Source of the DNA: Dermanyssus gallinae
Taxonomy: Eukaryota; Arthropoda; Arachnida; Mesostigmata; Dermanyssidae
DNA length: 64,000 nt
Direction: 5' to 3'
NCBI GenBank assembly: GCA_003439945.1
Contig: QVRM01005491.1
Span: 78,501 to 142,500, forward strand
A program made the translations under genes and the position numbers. Each line of letters opens with the position of its first letter. Position 1 is the first letter of the stretch. Below the pieces are notes generated by a model. That model worked only from the letters and a program-made list of their open reading frames with translations. It did not search any database and was not told the origin of the DNA. This document shows, piece by piece, positions 52,492 through 64,000 of the stretch.

Positions 52492-52536
52492 AATATATAT
52501 ATATATATATATATATATGGAGAGAGGGGGGGAGAA
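52492..52536. repeat. Compound (TA)n-(GA)n-(G)n microsatellite
   Basis: TA to 52518, then GGAGAGAGG and a short G run, followed by purine-rich sequence. A related (TA)n with a nearby GA run lies at about 52674-52705. Confidence 0.9.
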
Positions 52537-53037
52537 AGAGGACGGGGAAGGTCTGGGCCCCGAGTGAGGGGAATAAAGTACAGACGAAAAAGTTAGAGTA
52601 AAGCAAAGTAGACAGAGAGAGGAGAACGAAGATAGCACAGAAGAAGCTTCTATGTTTAGTTCGATGCTGTAAATATATATATATATATACAAAGAGAGAG
52701 AGAGATGCATTCGACACGCTTGCCGACACACACAGCAACTTGAGAGAAGAATCTGGGAAGCGCGCCTAACCGACCGCTTCAGTCTCAACCTTAGAGTCTG
52801 TTTGTGTGTGTCTCAGCGAGAGAGAGAGAAAGGAGGTACACAAGATAGCAAGAGAAGGCGTGCAAGAGAAGGCTACTACTACTACTACTACAAGGGTCAA
52901 CAACGTACTTCATCGCGCTTCGCGGCGGTCTGTCAGCCACAAAACAGGACTAGCTAGCGACAACGAGCAACAACAAAACTAGTGGAACACACACAGGCGG
53001 CCGAGATAGACGACAATTATGACGATGACAGCAGCGA

Positions 53038-53115
53038 TAACTACAACAACAACAACATCAATAGCGACAGCAATAACAACAACAACAACAACAACAACAA
53101 TAGCCACAGCAACCA
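53038..53115. repeat. AAC triplet block
   Basis: A CAA/AAC run just upstream of the GTA run and the 176-bp tandem units. Confidence 0.87.
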
Positions 53116-53217
53116 AAAGGAGACAGACATCATCCACTGACAAGCGTCCGTAGTTCTGTTAGCCGTAGCAGCCCTCGTTGTCCGTCATCCTCGACAGACG
53201 ACATTGTTGTCGTAGTG

Positions 53218-53251
<34 letters not shown>

Positions 53252-53272
53252 GAAAAGTAGTCGAAGTCGTCG

Positions 53273-53448
53273 TAGGAGAAATAGTAGCAGTGAAACACCC
53301 AAGTAGAGCGCAAACGGTTTCCTTACAAAATAGCCGTAACGTATATCTCAATAAAGGGCAGACAGGTAGAACAGTGAAAAACAATCCAGTACCACCAGTG
53401 CAGCCTAATAGCAAGAAGCATTCGCGACGTTGAGTACCGACATGTGAG
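53273..53448. repeat. 176-bp tandem repeat unit, copy 1
   Basis: First of two adjacent, equally long units that are roughly 80-85% identical by eye. Shared blocks are TAGGAGAAATAGTAGCAG, CGGTTTCCTT, AATAAAGGGCAGA, GTAGAACAGTGAAAA and AATCCAGTACCACCAG. It is preceded by a (GTA)n run at 53215-53250. Substitutions fall at all codon positions and small indels occur, so there is no sign of protein constraint. The element is unclassified. Confidence 0.85.
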
Positions 53449-53488
53449 CCTAAAGTATTTTTTTAGTAGTAGTAGTAGTGACTACTGG

Positions 53489-53664
53489 TAGGAGAAATAG
53501 TAGCAGTAAGACACCCAGTAGAGTGCAAGCGGTTTCCTTGAAAAATGGACTTAAGGTATACGTCAATAAAGGGCAGAAAAGTAGAACAGTGAAAATCAAT
53601 CCAGTACCACCAGTCCAGCCTAGTCTGCAAGGAGCAGACGCGACGATGAGTACCGGCATATGAG
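53489..53664. repeat. 176-bp tandem repeat unit, copy 2
   Basis: Second unit, starting 216 bp after the first and in the same orientation. It is also preceded by a short (TAG)n run (53464-53479), so the duplicated segment seems to include the triplet run plus the 176-bp body. No further copy was seen in the window. Confidence 0.85.
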
Positions 53665-55745
53665 TAGGGAGTGGTAACTCAACAACAGTAGCAAGTAGAC
53701 TAGATTTAGCCGTCGCAATGTGCTGCAACAACAACAGCAGCAGCAGCATCATTAGCTATAGTCGAGGCGACGGAGGTGGTGATGGTAGTGGGGTTTTAAG
53801 TAACACTGCTGGACGTGGACTTGCGGCTATCTCGCCGCAAGTACTGCAGCCGCCAGACTTACGGTGGAAACAACGGACGCACGGACGGACGGACGAGCGA
53901 TCTCCTCGGTCGGTTCTGTCCTGTTTGGTGCTGGTTCCACTCGCTTCGATTGTCAGCAACAGCAGTAGTTTTCACTTGTGCCCGAGGAAACACAGAATAC
54001 AAGTACAATATAATACCATACGAACGAACGAAGGACCGCAGAGAAGAAAAGAAGAGAACAGAGAATAAAGGCAGAAGATGAAAGAAGGAGAGGAGCAAGC
54101 GCCGTCCAAGTACAGAAGTACAAGCAAAGTACAGCTATTATAATCGGTATGCTGCTCTTCGAGCGCAAAACAGAACGCCTGAGTCTGCTTGCTATCTGTA
54201 GGCTCGTGGCCGCGCCGGCAAAGCAACCTCCACGAAGTGGAGGGCGAACCAGTGACGTTGGGTTATTGCCGACGCGCACCAGGCACGCTGTGTGAAGCCG
54301 CAGCAGAGACAAATGCCGATAGAGAGATACGGACGTCCAGATAAACGCAAGTTTACACACACACACACATACACACACCAACACTAGCCTGCTATTTATA
54401 CACATGTCCTTAGGCATACATACATACATACTTTCATACACATACATATATGCGTGCGTACACAAATAGACCGTGCAAATCGGAGCACAATGAGGGCGCT
54501 TCTGAACTCTACAGCAGCGGGTTCCGGCAATGAAGGGAGGTTGACAGTCGTTTTGCCGAAGCTTCTACAGTGCGACAGACGAGAGACGACGACGACGACG
54601 ACGACAGCGATAAACATCAAGGAAGAGGAGAGCTATAAGCGTAATCATATTATCCATGGTGGTGATAGTGATGATAATCATGAAAAGAATAGTAATAATA
54701 AAACAAGAGTTTTCCTCACAGATTTTGAGTCAGGTATTTAGTATCAAGCGGCAATTATGCACATAGCTGCTGAGCTTTTAGCGTACGTCGAGCAAAAGTA
54801 TCCTGTATTTTGTACATACTTCGTTCCGTCGAATGAAGAAAAGAAGAGAGCAGATGACATGAGAGAAAAAAAAGAAGAAAATCAACTATAGAACAGCGCT
54901 GGTAGTATGGTCGGTTGGCGCCTCACCGTTGGCAAGTACTCAATTCATTCTGACAGAGCAGGATAAACGAGTGCACGTGGCTCCGTCAAAGAACGTTTGC
55001 GCTGGCCGACAATTGACCAAAAACAAGCATTCAACGAACGCCGCTAGACTTCCAGATCTCGACCAAACGCCACTGGGCGTCAAAAATCAACAACCAGAAT
55101 ACGCCTCGACAAAAACCTCTCTTCTTTGGTCTACATAATATAATATTACAGTTGCATGTGCTTATATAGGTGTACGGCCAAAAGGTTCTATGTCGCCATG
55201 CGTTTGTTGATACGCTTGTGTATATATATATATATATATATATATACAGGGTCGACTTGATCTGATCATGGCACACCTGTGACGTGGGACTGCAGAGCGT
55301 CTGTGCTCTATCTATTGTACGTGGATGTGCTTAAGGACGCGACGGCGTGCACACTTCGTCGCGTGCGCATAATACGTAGCATGAGCGGGTAGCCTTAGCC
55401 TATATATACTAGTCGAAGAGTCGTACGAAGCTACTCGAGGGAGGTTTCCGTGCTGTTCGCGCAAGATTTCTAACGCCACTTGCCGCGGTGGCAGCGACGA
55501 CGACGACGACGGAAGCCGTAATTCTAATCTGGAACATAAGCCAAGAGCCAAGGACATCTCGATCTCCGTATTGTGCTGTTGTTGTAAGTTGTAGTCTTTC
55601 CACTACTGTCCCCATCCACCCACCCTTTACCGCATCTGCCCCCCCCCCCCATACAACGAACGGGGCAGACCGAATCGTCGCCAAGTTGACAATCCCCGAA
55701 TACGAACGGCATCGATAAGGCAGTGAGTGCGGTAGACAGATAAAG

Positions 55746-55748
<3 letters not shown>

Positions 55749-55782
<34 letters not shown>
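55749..55782. repeat. TA array
   Basis: A TA run of about 33 bp, followed by the purine-rich GGGAGAGAAAA. A shorter TA run lies at about 55219-55246. Confidence 0.92.
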
Positions 55783-55784
<2 letters not shown>

Positions 55785-56664
55785 GGAGAGAAAACAGCAA
55801 CAGCAGACCGATGAACGCTCCACCAAAGGCGTGGTAAAAGTAAAATAAGGGGATATCACGCTTGAGAAACAACAGAGCAACAACGAAGAGAGAGGGAACG
55901 AGGTGTGGGGAATAGGGCAGAAGAGAAAAGAAAACCAAAGAATAAGCAAAGTTAGATGTGGGGGCGTGCGTATGCATGCGTGTATGTGCTATGTATGCGG
56001 TTAGTGTGTGTCTTCTATGTACGCGAACGTTTCGCGTGTGTGTATATATGCGCGTGTCCGTCTATCGGTCTGTTTCTCTGTCTGTGTTTGTATGCCTGTG
56101 TGTGTATGAATGTATGTACTGCTATGTACTCAATCGGTAGATGTGTCTTCTGGATAGCTCACGTCGCTAGATGGGTCGCTAGCTCGGAGTATGTACTCTC
56201 GGATTATGTGCACACACCACGTGTAAAGACGAATGGAGGCGAGCTAACGGGAGCGGCAGAGGGGGGAGACGACTCTGTCGTTCTCCTGGTTGGATCGTCT
56301 GACCGACCGACGAGACCGACCGACCACCTCATCCACCTCATCTCGAGGTTCTGCTTTCTTGGAGCACTCAAATGATGGCGGACAAGCCAGCTTCTAGCGC
56401 ACTTCAGCAGCAGCGGCTTCAGCTGCTATCGCGGTACAATACTCGCTGGCTCGCTTGGTCGCTCGATCTCTCGCCTCACAGTGTTGGGCTGTCGACATCT
56501 TCAGAGGTGTTAATCGGTGAGATTGGCTTGCGATCGTCGTTTTGTCGACCGACGACAGATCCAAGTCGAGACCATCAGGAAGATAGATAGATAGATATGT
56601 AGAAAGAGCAGGCGAGAGAGAGAGTGCCAGTCTGCATGTGCCTACTGCCTTCGTCCTTGTCCTC

Positions 56665-56945
56665 ATCGGAGTCGTTGTTGTTGTTGCTAATGTTGCTGTT
56701 GTTGTCGTTATTGTTGTCGTTGTTGTTGTTGTTGTGCTGCGTTGTCGCACTCTCTATCTAGCCGCATTGTGTGTTGTGTTCACTCGCTGTACACGCTGAG
56801 TTCGTGAACCAACAACAACAGCAGCAGCAGCAGCGGTAGAATAGCAGCAGAAGCACCAGCACCAACAACACCACCTCGTTCGCCTTCGATTTCCTATCAT
56901 CACCACCACCACCACCACTAACACCAACACAACGACGACGGCAAC
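56665..56945. repeat. GTT block then AAC/AGC/CAC block
   Basis: GTT-rich at about 56672-56738, then ACAACAACAGCAGC at about 56806-56835 and CACCACCAC at about 56900-56918. Confidence 0.85.
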
Positions 56946-58204
56946 GACGACTCCCTTTTGATTTCCCAACGACGTGGTAGTTCAATGTTTGCACAATAAT
57001 TTCCGCCGCCACTGCTCGCGAGCGGCTCTCCTCCGCCGCCTGCCCGATCATCCCACCCTAGACTTCTCTAGCTGGCTAGCCTTCTCTCTTTCGCCCTCTC
57101 TCTCCTGAACTTGTCCTGAACAGCAAATATCAACAACAGCAACAACACGGCGGATCAAAAGCCCATGGCGAGCAGATCAGAAGCAGATACGAGACGAACA
57201 AGCTCTTCAGAGCTATAGGGGGGCGCCGTTAGGGGGTGGGGCAGGGAGGAACTACCCCCGGGCTGGAGGCGGGGCCAGGCTGAGCTGAAGTCTGGCCGTG
57301 ACGGTCCCCCAAAGCATCAGCGGCAGCAGCAGCAGCAATGGCAGTTAGAAGACGACCTACAATGAATGCGCGCGTTCGATGGAAGGTCTCTTCTTCTTCT
57401 TTTTCTTCTGCGAACAAACCAGCTTACACATATCGACGAGTCTCATTGGGCTGAGGGTGTCGTCATCATCACCCCCCACCCATTGGTCGTCTGTCTACAA
57501 AGCATCGGCTCTACGGGCTCGGACCGAGCGTCAACAATTCCCTAATTGGCACAATACGAGATTCAACGAGCGTATCGACGATCATAAACGCCCCAATATA
57601 GAGGTGGTACAACAAATCGGTAATACAAATTATAGAACAACAACAACAGCGTCGACAACTAAGGCTGCTACTACTACTACAATTACAACTACTAAGACTA
57701 AGCAATAACATCGGCGGCTACCATTCTACAGCCACGACATCATGAAATGGTGGCATTCCTGAGAACAAAGGTCCGTGCCAGGAAAGTACGACTGTGGACT
57801 AGAAACGACACAAATCGAGTGGCCGCGAGCAACTGCACTTTCATGACACGACACAATTCGTCGTCTTCAAACGATGTCGCCAATACGTCTAAACAGCAGC
57901 GGTGGTAAAACAGTCGGATATTCTATGCTGTGATGGCAATTGCTCTAGGAAAATCATGTTTATATAAATATGGGCGTGTGTTTGTCGTGTGTGTTGTGTA
58001 TGATGTGTATGGGTGTGTGTGTGTGTGTGTGGATGTATGTGTATAAGTGAAGAGAGTAAAGAGCACGACCAAAAAAAAGTCTTCCTTTCATGAGCCTAAT
58101 CCGCTTGAAATTTGAGAGCGACGTGCAAACATGGTCACCAGGAGTGACTTCAGGGCGGTGCCGGGGTGGCGACAGCTGACATGTCAACAGCCGCCGACGC
58201 TGTA

Positions 58205-58315
58205 ACAACACCAACAGCAACACTACTAATAACATTGACAACCACACAGCATCAACAACAACAATTACAACAAATAACGACCGCAACAACAGGAACAACG
58301 ACAACAACAACAGGC
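58205..58315. repeat. AAC triplet block
   Basis: ACAACACCAACAGC-type triplets, heavily interrupted. Confidence 0.82.
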
Positions 58316-60674
58316 AATTGATCAGGAATGATCAGAGATGAAGTATCATCGCTACGGCACATAGAAGAATATCTACGATAACACAGGCCATCCATGTTCA
58401 CGATCCATGAACATCATCACGGTGGGCGAGTTTTTAGTGAAGCCAATAGACGACAACCTTCCTTCGCTAGCCTGGGGCTCTGACCGCTCAATGAACCTCG
58501 ACAATAGGTAGCATCGACGTTCTCCTGACTATTCGGTCAGTAAAACGCCCCCCCGCCCCCCCCCTTTCCCGCACTAGAAAGCATTACCAAAGCATGCCAG
58601 TGTGTGTTCGGTGGCACTAGTGACCATAGGAGGGGCAAAGGCCTTGCCTTCGGGGCCTCAAACGCTACGCAGAGGCCGAGTCTAACGGCAGGCGAGCCAC
58701 CACCGCTCCTAGCACTAATCGACTTGAGGCCGCTGGGTCAACGGGCTTCACTCGAACACGAACCACTCTCTTGCGCACGCATCATTCCTAAATCGTTCCT
58801 AACCGCAACGTACGCAGAAATACGCGGCAATGGCCGACCCAAGCATGAACGCTAAAAACCGCTCATCGCACAGCTAGCAGTGAAACGACGGTCATCGTTG
58901 TTGGGATCCAGCAGCACGAGAAACAGCATTGTCTCTGACACTCCACCACCACCACCACTACTACAGTCTGAGAGAGGGCTCGTGGACTGTGATTCCTGAT
59001 ATTTTCCTACCCTCGTTGTCCGTAGGCCGTCGTCGTTGGAGTTAAATATGCTTTTTAAATGTTTTCCGCCACTCGGCCACTCGGCCTTGCACCGATATTC
59101 AGATCAGGAGGACAGGGCGCTCGCTATGCTAAAGTTGTTTCAGGCTGACACACGCTGTATTTGCGAGCCCAGCCGGTTAACCAAGCCAAGCGTTGTCAAA
59201 CGCAAGAGAAGGGGCGACAGAAGTACAACAATGAGGCTGACGAGCACATCAGGACGTTTCCTCCTGGGGCAGGTGTGGTCGCTCGATCTTTGGTTGCCCG
59301 AGCTGAGCCGAGGCAAGCTCGTCACCTACCTGTGCTGCTCCTACCTCCCACTGGCCTTTGCACCTCCTGCACCCCAAGTCGCACCTCGCCGCCAGCCTCC
59401 GGGCGAAGCATAGATGCAATTATCGTTTTTTTGTGGTGATGACTTCCAGCGAAGCGTCGCGCGCCACCCACAGCAGCGGCGCACGATGCTATGTAGCGAG
59501 CCCCGACAGGTTTTCCTCTTGTCGTCCTTGGTTCTGTTTTTAGTTCCTGCGTTTCTTTAGACGCTAGAGACACCATCATCTTCATCATCATAATCATCAT
59601 CATCTCCAGTCAGTCCGTCCCCCCCCCCCATGAGTAAGGTTGGGGTAGCGGCACCCCCTCCCAACGGTTCAGTTGCCCCGTCCTCACCTGTCTCGCCTCA
59701 AGCGCCCTCCGCTCGAACACTGCAGGTCCTTTGCGCGTATCGATACCACTGTCGTCCACATTTTTTGTTGTTGGTTTCTTTTGCATGTTTCTTGACAATG
59801 TTGTGTTTTTTTTTCTTTATTTTTTTGCCGCGCGTACCGCCGGGCTCGACTGCTGTCGCCACTATTTGTACAGCGACTGCATGGCGCACTACTGTGTGAA
59901 GTCGGCGCGCCAATATGCTCCACGTGCCGTGTCTAAATGTGCTTGAGTGTGACTGTGCGTACGAGAAAGTGTATGTAAGTGTACTTGAATGATTTTGGAG
60001 ACTGGCTGGAGGTAATTCCTTCCCATCCGGCGGCACATTCCTTGAATCGGGTCAATGTGCAATTAAGCAGCTAGGACGGCGAGGACCGCTAGGACCGCTA
60101 GGACGGCAGAAAGAGGGCGATCTATAGTGCCAGCGAGCGAAACCCATGTATCGGTCCGTGAAGCCGGCGCAATTTTAAATATTAGCTTAGTGAGTGCGTT
60201 TGGAGAGAGTGCATGAGATCACCATTTCTGATCGGCGCCATTAAACGGCGATGAAAATCTGCCGAGAAATTGAGCTCAGCACATGGGACGGTGGGGCAGT
60301 GAGGGTGTGAGAGGTGCAAAAACCGAACGAGAGAGAGAGAGAGAAAGATGTTAGAAAGACGACATAGGGCAAGAGGAAGGAAGAGAGACGGAGAAAACAT
60401 GCCTGCGTCTCTTCATTACGTAGTGTAAAAATAAGAGACGGCAGCAGCCCACTGAAGAGGTCGTCATCATGAAAGAAAAATGGTCATGCCACTAACCATG
60501 CCTACCCATACGTAGTCTGCGTGCTGGTTTGGCACTACCGTAAATCGCAGTACACAAGCGAATGCCGCACGACACGTCTATGCAAGCGACTTGGCATACA
60601 ATAGCACTACGTTGAAAAGTGTCAATTTCTGTTAAACGACTATTTTTCCCTTGTTCTCACCTCTCACACTTTTA

Positions 60675-60718
<44 letters not shown>
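60675..60718. repeat. Compound (CT)n-(TA)n microsatellite
   Basis: About 24 bp of CT followed by about 20 bp of TA. This is the reverse-complement order of the (TA)-(GA) arrays at 12509, 14290 and 52492. Confidence 0.93.
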
Positions 60719-62924
60719 TCCGTTTGTGTTTCTCTATTTCTTCGTCTTCTTTTTACTTTTCGTACGCCTTGTTATTGTCGTTGTTGTTATTGTATAGCCT
60801 CACTTAGTTATTTATAGCAATCTACAGTAGCGCAGAGTGTGCCTAGACGCAACGGACAGCGTCGTCAGCTTCGCCTATCTGCCTGCACTCTGTCAATAAA
60901 ACTGTCATCTGGAACGACGGCTATTTATGATCATCTCACTTGCGTCTTTGGGGTGCGCTGGCTTCTTCACTCGCGTATTCGAGTTCATCCAGCTCGTCGA
61001 GACGACCCCCAAGCCTCACTCAATCCCCAACTCGACCGTCCCACCCCGACTATCCTCTCGGACACCCATTGGCCCGCCCTGGTTATCACTACTCGATCGA
61101 AACATGAGCGCGCTTAACTGCTGGTACTTATAGCATCAGCAGCATAGCATATGATTGACAGAAACGGAAACAAGCTTACAAAATAATACACTGCGGCGTT
61201 ATTTGACGCCAGCGAGAGAGAGAGATAAAGAGAACACACGCATACTACGATGAGAGACTTCACAATGGCGGAAACATGAGGGAAAAGAGAAATCGTCGCG
61301 TTATTGGGTGATGTTGGACTAGCTAAACCAAAAGAGTGTACTATGGCACCGTAACACTGCAGACATTACTTCTGTCACTCTTCGGCGATAGGTTCATCTC
61401 AAACTCCAAAGCCAAATGTTGTTGTGATACACGTAGCTCTAATTGCAGCTCCAACAACGACAGCTATTTGTCTAGTAGGTTGTCTTTTCGTTGTTTATTG
61501 AATTGTTTAGTTATTGCTGTTTGTAGTCTAACGGCAGGAGCAGCACCAGCAGTAACCTATGCAATAGTAACAAGAGCTGCAACACCACCAACAAATATGT
61601 ACGCTGCTGCAACACCGGTATCAGAGCAGCTAAAATATACGATTATGTTATTTTTGCTGGTCGTTCATGCTGCTAGTGTGCGCACTTTAGCTTCTATCAG
61701 TAGCCCACGCACATTCCTCCATCCATTTATACTATTAGATAACATCTTCATCGGGTAATATAGGTAGCTGTATAATTGATCGTGATGGCTTCTTGCTTGT
61801 CTGTTTGTCTGACCGTCACAACATACACAGCGTACACGTAACTGTAGCTCGCCATGATCTACCATCATCTACAGGTGGTGGTCGGTTGCCACGATCTACA
61901 GGCGGTCGGATAGCGAACGGAGGCACGCTCAAACAACAACAGCAGCAGCAGCAGGAGCAGAAACAGCAGGAAGTCCTGAGCGCAACCCGCCGCGAGGGTC
62001 AAGAGGCAGGTACTCGAGGAAAGAGAGTCTCGTTGTATCTCTGTCTCTCCCTTGAGAGCAGTCAGCTATTAGACGTTTCCGGCGAACTAGGCGACGACAT
62101 AGCAGATAATTGGCACCGGCCACCACCGGCAACGCTGCTCCAAGAAAGGAACACCGACCAAGATGGCAAGAGATGGATGTCTCGAGACGGTCGGTCCGGG
62201 AAAAGTCCAGATCCAGTTCGACGACTATAATGTGTGTAAATATAGACGTCTAATGTGAACTAAATCATTATCACACAAAACTACTAGACTGGCAGATCGA
62301 TGAGTGTAAATGTGAGTGGCCAGGTATTAATGGGCTGACCGCTCCGCGTTTCCCTTCCCTTCTTCCCGCTTCCCCTTTTTCCTGGTCTATCCCGCCCGGT
62401 CCCGATATCGTTGTCATCGACGATGACGGCCATTCCGTATCGATTGGTTCGATTCGTTTCGCAAAGATACAACACCGCCAAGCGTCGGGTTGCTACGAGA
62501 CTACTCGTACTTGTTTTTACGTATGGCATGCGACGGCGGCAGTGGACATTGACGTATCAATCGTGTATGGCTGCCGTAAGGGTTCATGGGAGCGCAGACT
62601 CGCAGTAACAACATGCTGTTGTTGTGGCTGTAGCATATAGCCGTGTAGCAGTACAAACCATCCTGGCTTTATGTTTGACGTTTTCGGAAATCTATCCAAT
62701 GATTTCTCTATCTGTATATTTATTTCTCTATCTATCTACCTGTCTATATTTCGATATATCCATTTGTGGTCCTGTGTCTATCTGTGTATATTGGCGGTTG
62801 GTTAGTGTGCTGGCTGCTTGCCTGATGCTTGTTGATGATGTTGCTAGTCAAACGATCGGGCAGCCATTTATCTAAGTTGACGTGCTGCAGAAACGGGTGA
62901 AGCGCAAACGACGTACAACCTCTT

Positions 62925-63345
62925 GTTGCTACTGGTGTTGGCGTTGCTGCTGTTGTTGCTATCGGTGTTGTTGTTGTTGTTGCTGCTACCGGTGCTGTTG
63001 TTGTTGTTGTTGCTATCGGTGTTGTTGTTGGCGTTGTTTTTGTTGCTGTTGGTGTTGCTAAAGATGGTCATAGTGATAGCGGTAACGTTGCAACCACGGC
63101 GCCAACACAGCAGCAGCAGCAACGGCGACCATTATTGTTGCCATTGTTGCTCATAATGTGGCTGTTATTGTTCACGATATTGCTGTTGTTGTTCATGATG
63201 TTGCTGTTGTTGTTGTTCATGATATTGATATTTTTGCGCTTATCATATTGCTGTAGTTGCTCATAATATTGCTGCTGTTGTTAATGATGTTGTTATTGCT
63301 GTTGTTGTTATTCATAACGTTGTTGTTGTTGTTGTTGCAAGACAG
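62925..63345. repeat. GTT/GCT block with nested tandem units
   Basis: TTGCTATCGGTGTTG alternates with TTGCTGCTACCGGTGCTG at about 62955-63035. Then TTGTTGTTCATGATRTTGCTG recurs at about 63170-63232, where R is A or G. Ordinary triplets have expanded into longer units. Confidence 0.85.
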
Positions 63346-63469
63346 TAGTCTGGTCATTCCACTTTGTTCGGACTATTCATTCGTTTCTGCTCGGCAATAA
63401 TATAATAATAGATCGTTGCACACATATGGCTGCACACAGCATAAACAGTAGCAACGGCAGCTGCAGACG

Positions 63470-63775
63470 CAGTTGCTCTTGCTGCTGCTGCTGTTGCTGT
63501 TGTTGTTGTTGTTGCTGTTTTTGTCGTGGTGGTGGTTGTTGTTGTTATTGTTGTTGCTGATGCTGCCAGCGTCGTCATCGGTGATTGCTTCGACAAACGC
63601 CCGGCCGCTTGCTGACAACAGTGTTCCTATAGTCGACTTATCGGTTGATCGACGGTTGTTGTTGTTGTTAACGTCGTCGTTGGAGTCGCTGCCGTTGTTG
63701 TTGTCGTCGTCGTCGTCGTTGTTGTTGCTATTGTTGTTGGTGTTGTTGCTGTTGCTGCTGCTGCTGCATCTGACA
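63470..63775. repeat. GTT/GCT/GTC triplet block
   Basis: GCT/GTT at about 63478-63560, then GTT, GTC and GCT at about 63653-63768. Confidence 0.87.
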
Positions 63776-64000
63776 GCTTGTTGGTCGCAAAGGTGTCTGT
63801 CTGTCAACGGAGCGTCTGGTGTGGTTCGATGGCTCGTGGCTGATGGGCGTTGGAAGCAGCTTGGCAGCATACTGCTTAGCTAAAAGGAGCATGGTCTTTC
63901 ACGACGAACTGACGGACAACCGCTCCATGATAATGACGATGGTGATGATGATAGTAATAATCATGATGATGATGATGATGCTTGCTAAAGAATATGAGCG

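Noticed and set aside
53215..53664. CRISPR-like array
   Set aside because: There are only two diverged 176-bp units, and the host is an animal.
59036..59413. Plus-strand frame of about 125 codons of mixed composition
   Set aside because: No recognisable domain, no splice context, and its length is within what chance allows in 64 kb.

Overview
This is nuclear DNA of an animal (metazoan). It contains one recognisable gene, seen only in its 3' half, embedded in non-coding sequence very rich in simple repeats. The gene is a LIM-homeobox transcription factor of the Lhx1/Lhx5 (Lim1, lin-11) group on the minus strand. Three coding exons join in phase: homeodomain helix 3 onward at 29093-28877, a middle exon at 3390-3232, and a last exon at 2643-2438 that ends in a stop codon. 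Together they encode about 193 residues. The LIM domains and the first three quarters of the homeodomain were not found in the 35 kb upstream (29094-64000), so they probably lie beyond the right edge or were missed.

Layout: 1-2437 is downstream flank and possible 3' UTR. 2438-3390 holds the last two exons with a 588-bp intron. 3391-28876 is a 25.5-kb intron. 28877-29093 is the homeodomain exon. 29094-64000 is upstream intron or 5' sequence without a supported gene. I see no tRNA, rRNA, CRISPR array or bacterial-type operon. Most long open frames are translations of triplet or TA microsatellites.

The non-coding DNA holds several kinds of structure. There are two copies of a tRNA-derived SINE at 13826-14009 and 22591-22776. 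The second has perfect 16-bp target-site duplications. There is a dispersed ~130-bp repeat pair (17921-18052 and 20508-20634) and a tandem pair of 176-bp units (53273-53448 and 53489-53664). A 70-bp TA-linked repeat lies near 38237, a 22-bp minisatellite at 50275-50337, and a perfect 13-bp inverted repeat at 31491-31534. TA arrays reach about 120-200 bp. Large blocks of GTT/GCT/GTA-type triplets alternate with blocks of the complementary AAC/AGC/TAC type. GC content near one half, long introns and this repeat load argue against a compact genome, but the phylum cannot be fixed from the sequence. A protostome such as an arthropod is a guess only.

I found no convincing new multi-gene system. The leads most worth following are the SINE family, the two unclassified repeat pairs, the strand-switching triplet landscape, and the split of a conserved developmental gene across very long repeat-laden introns.
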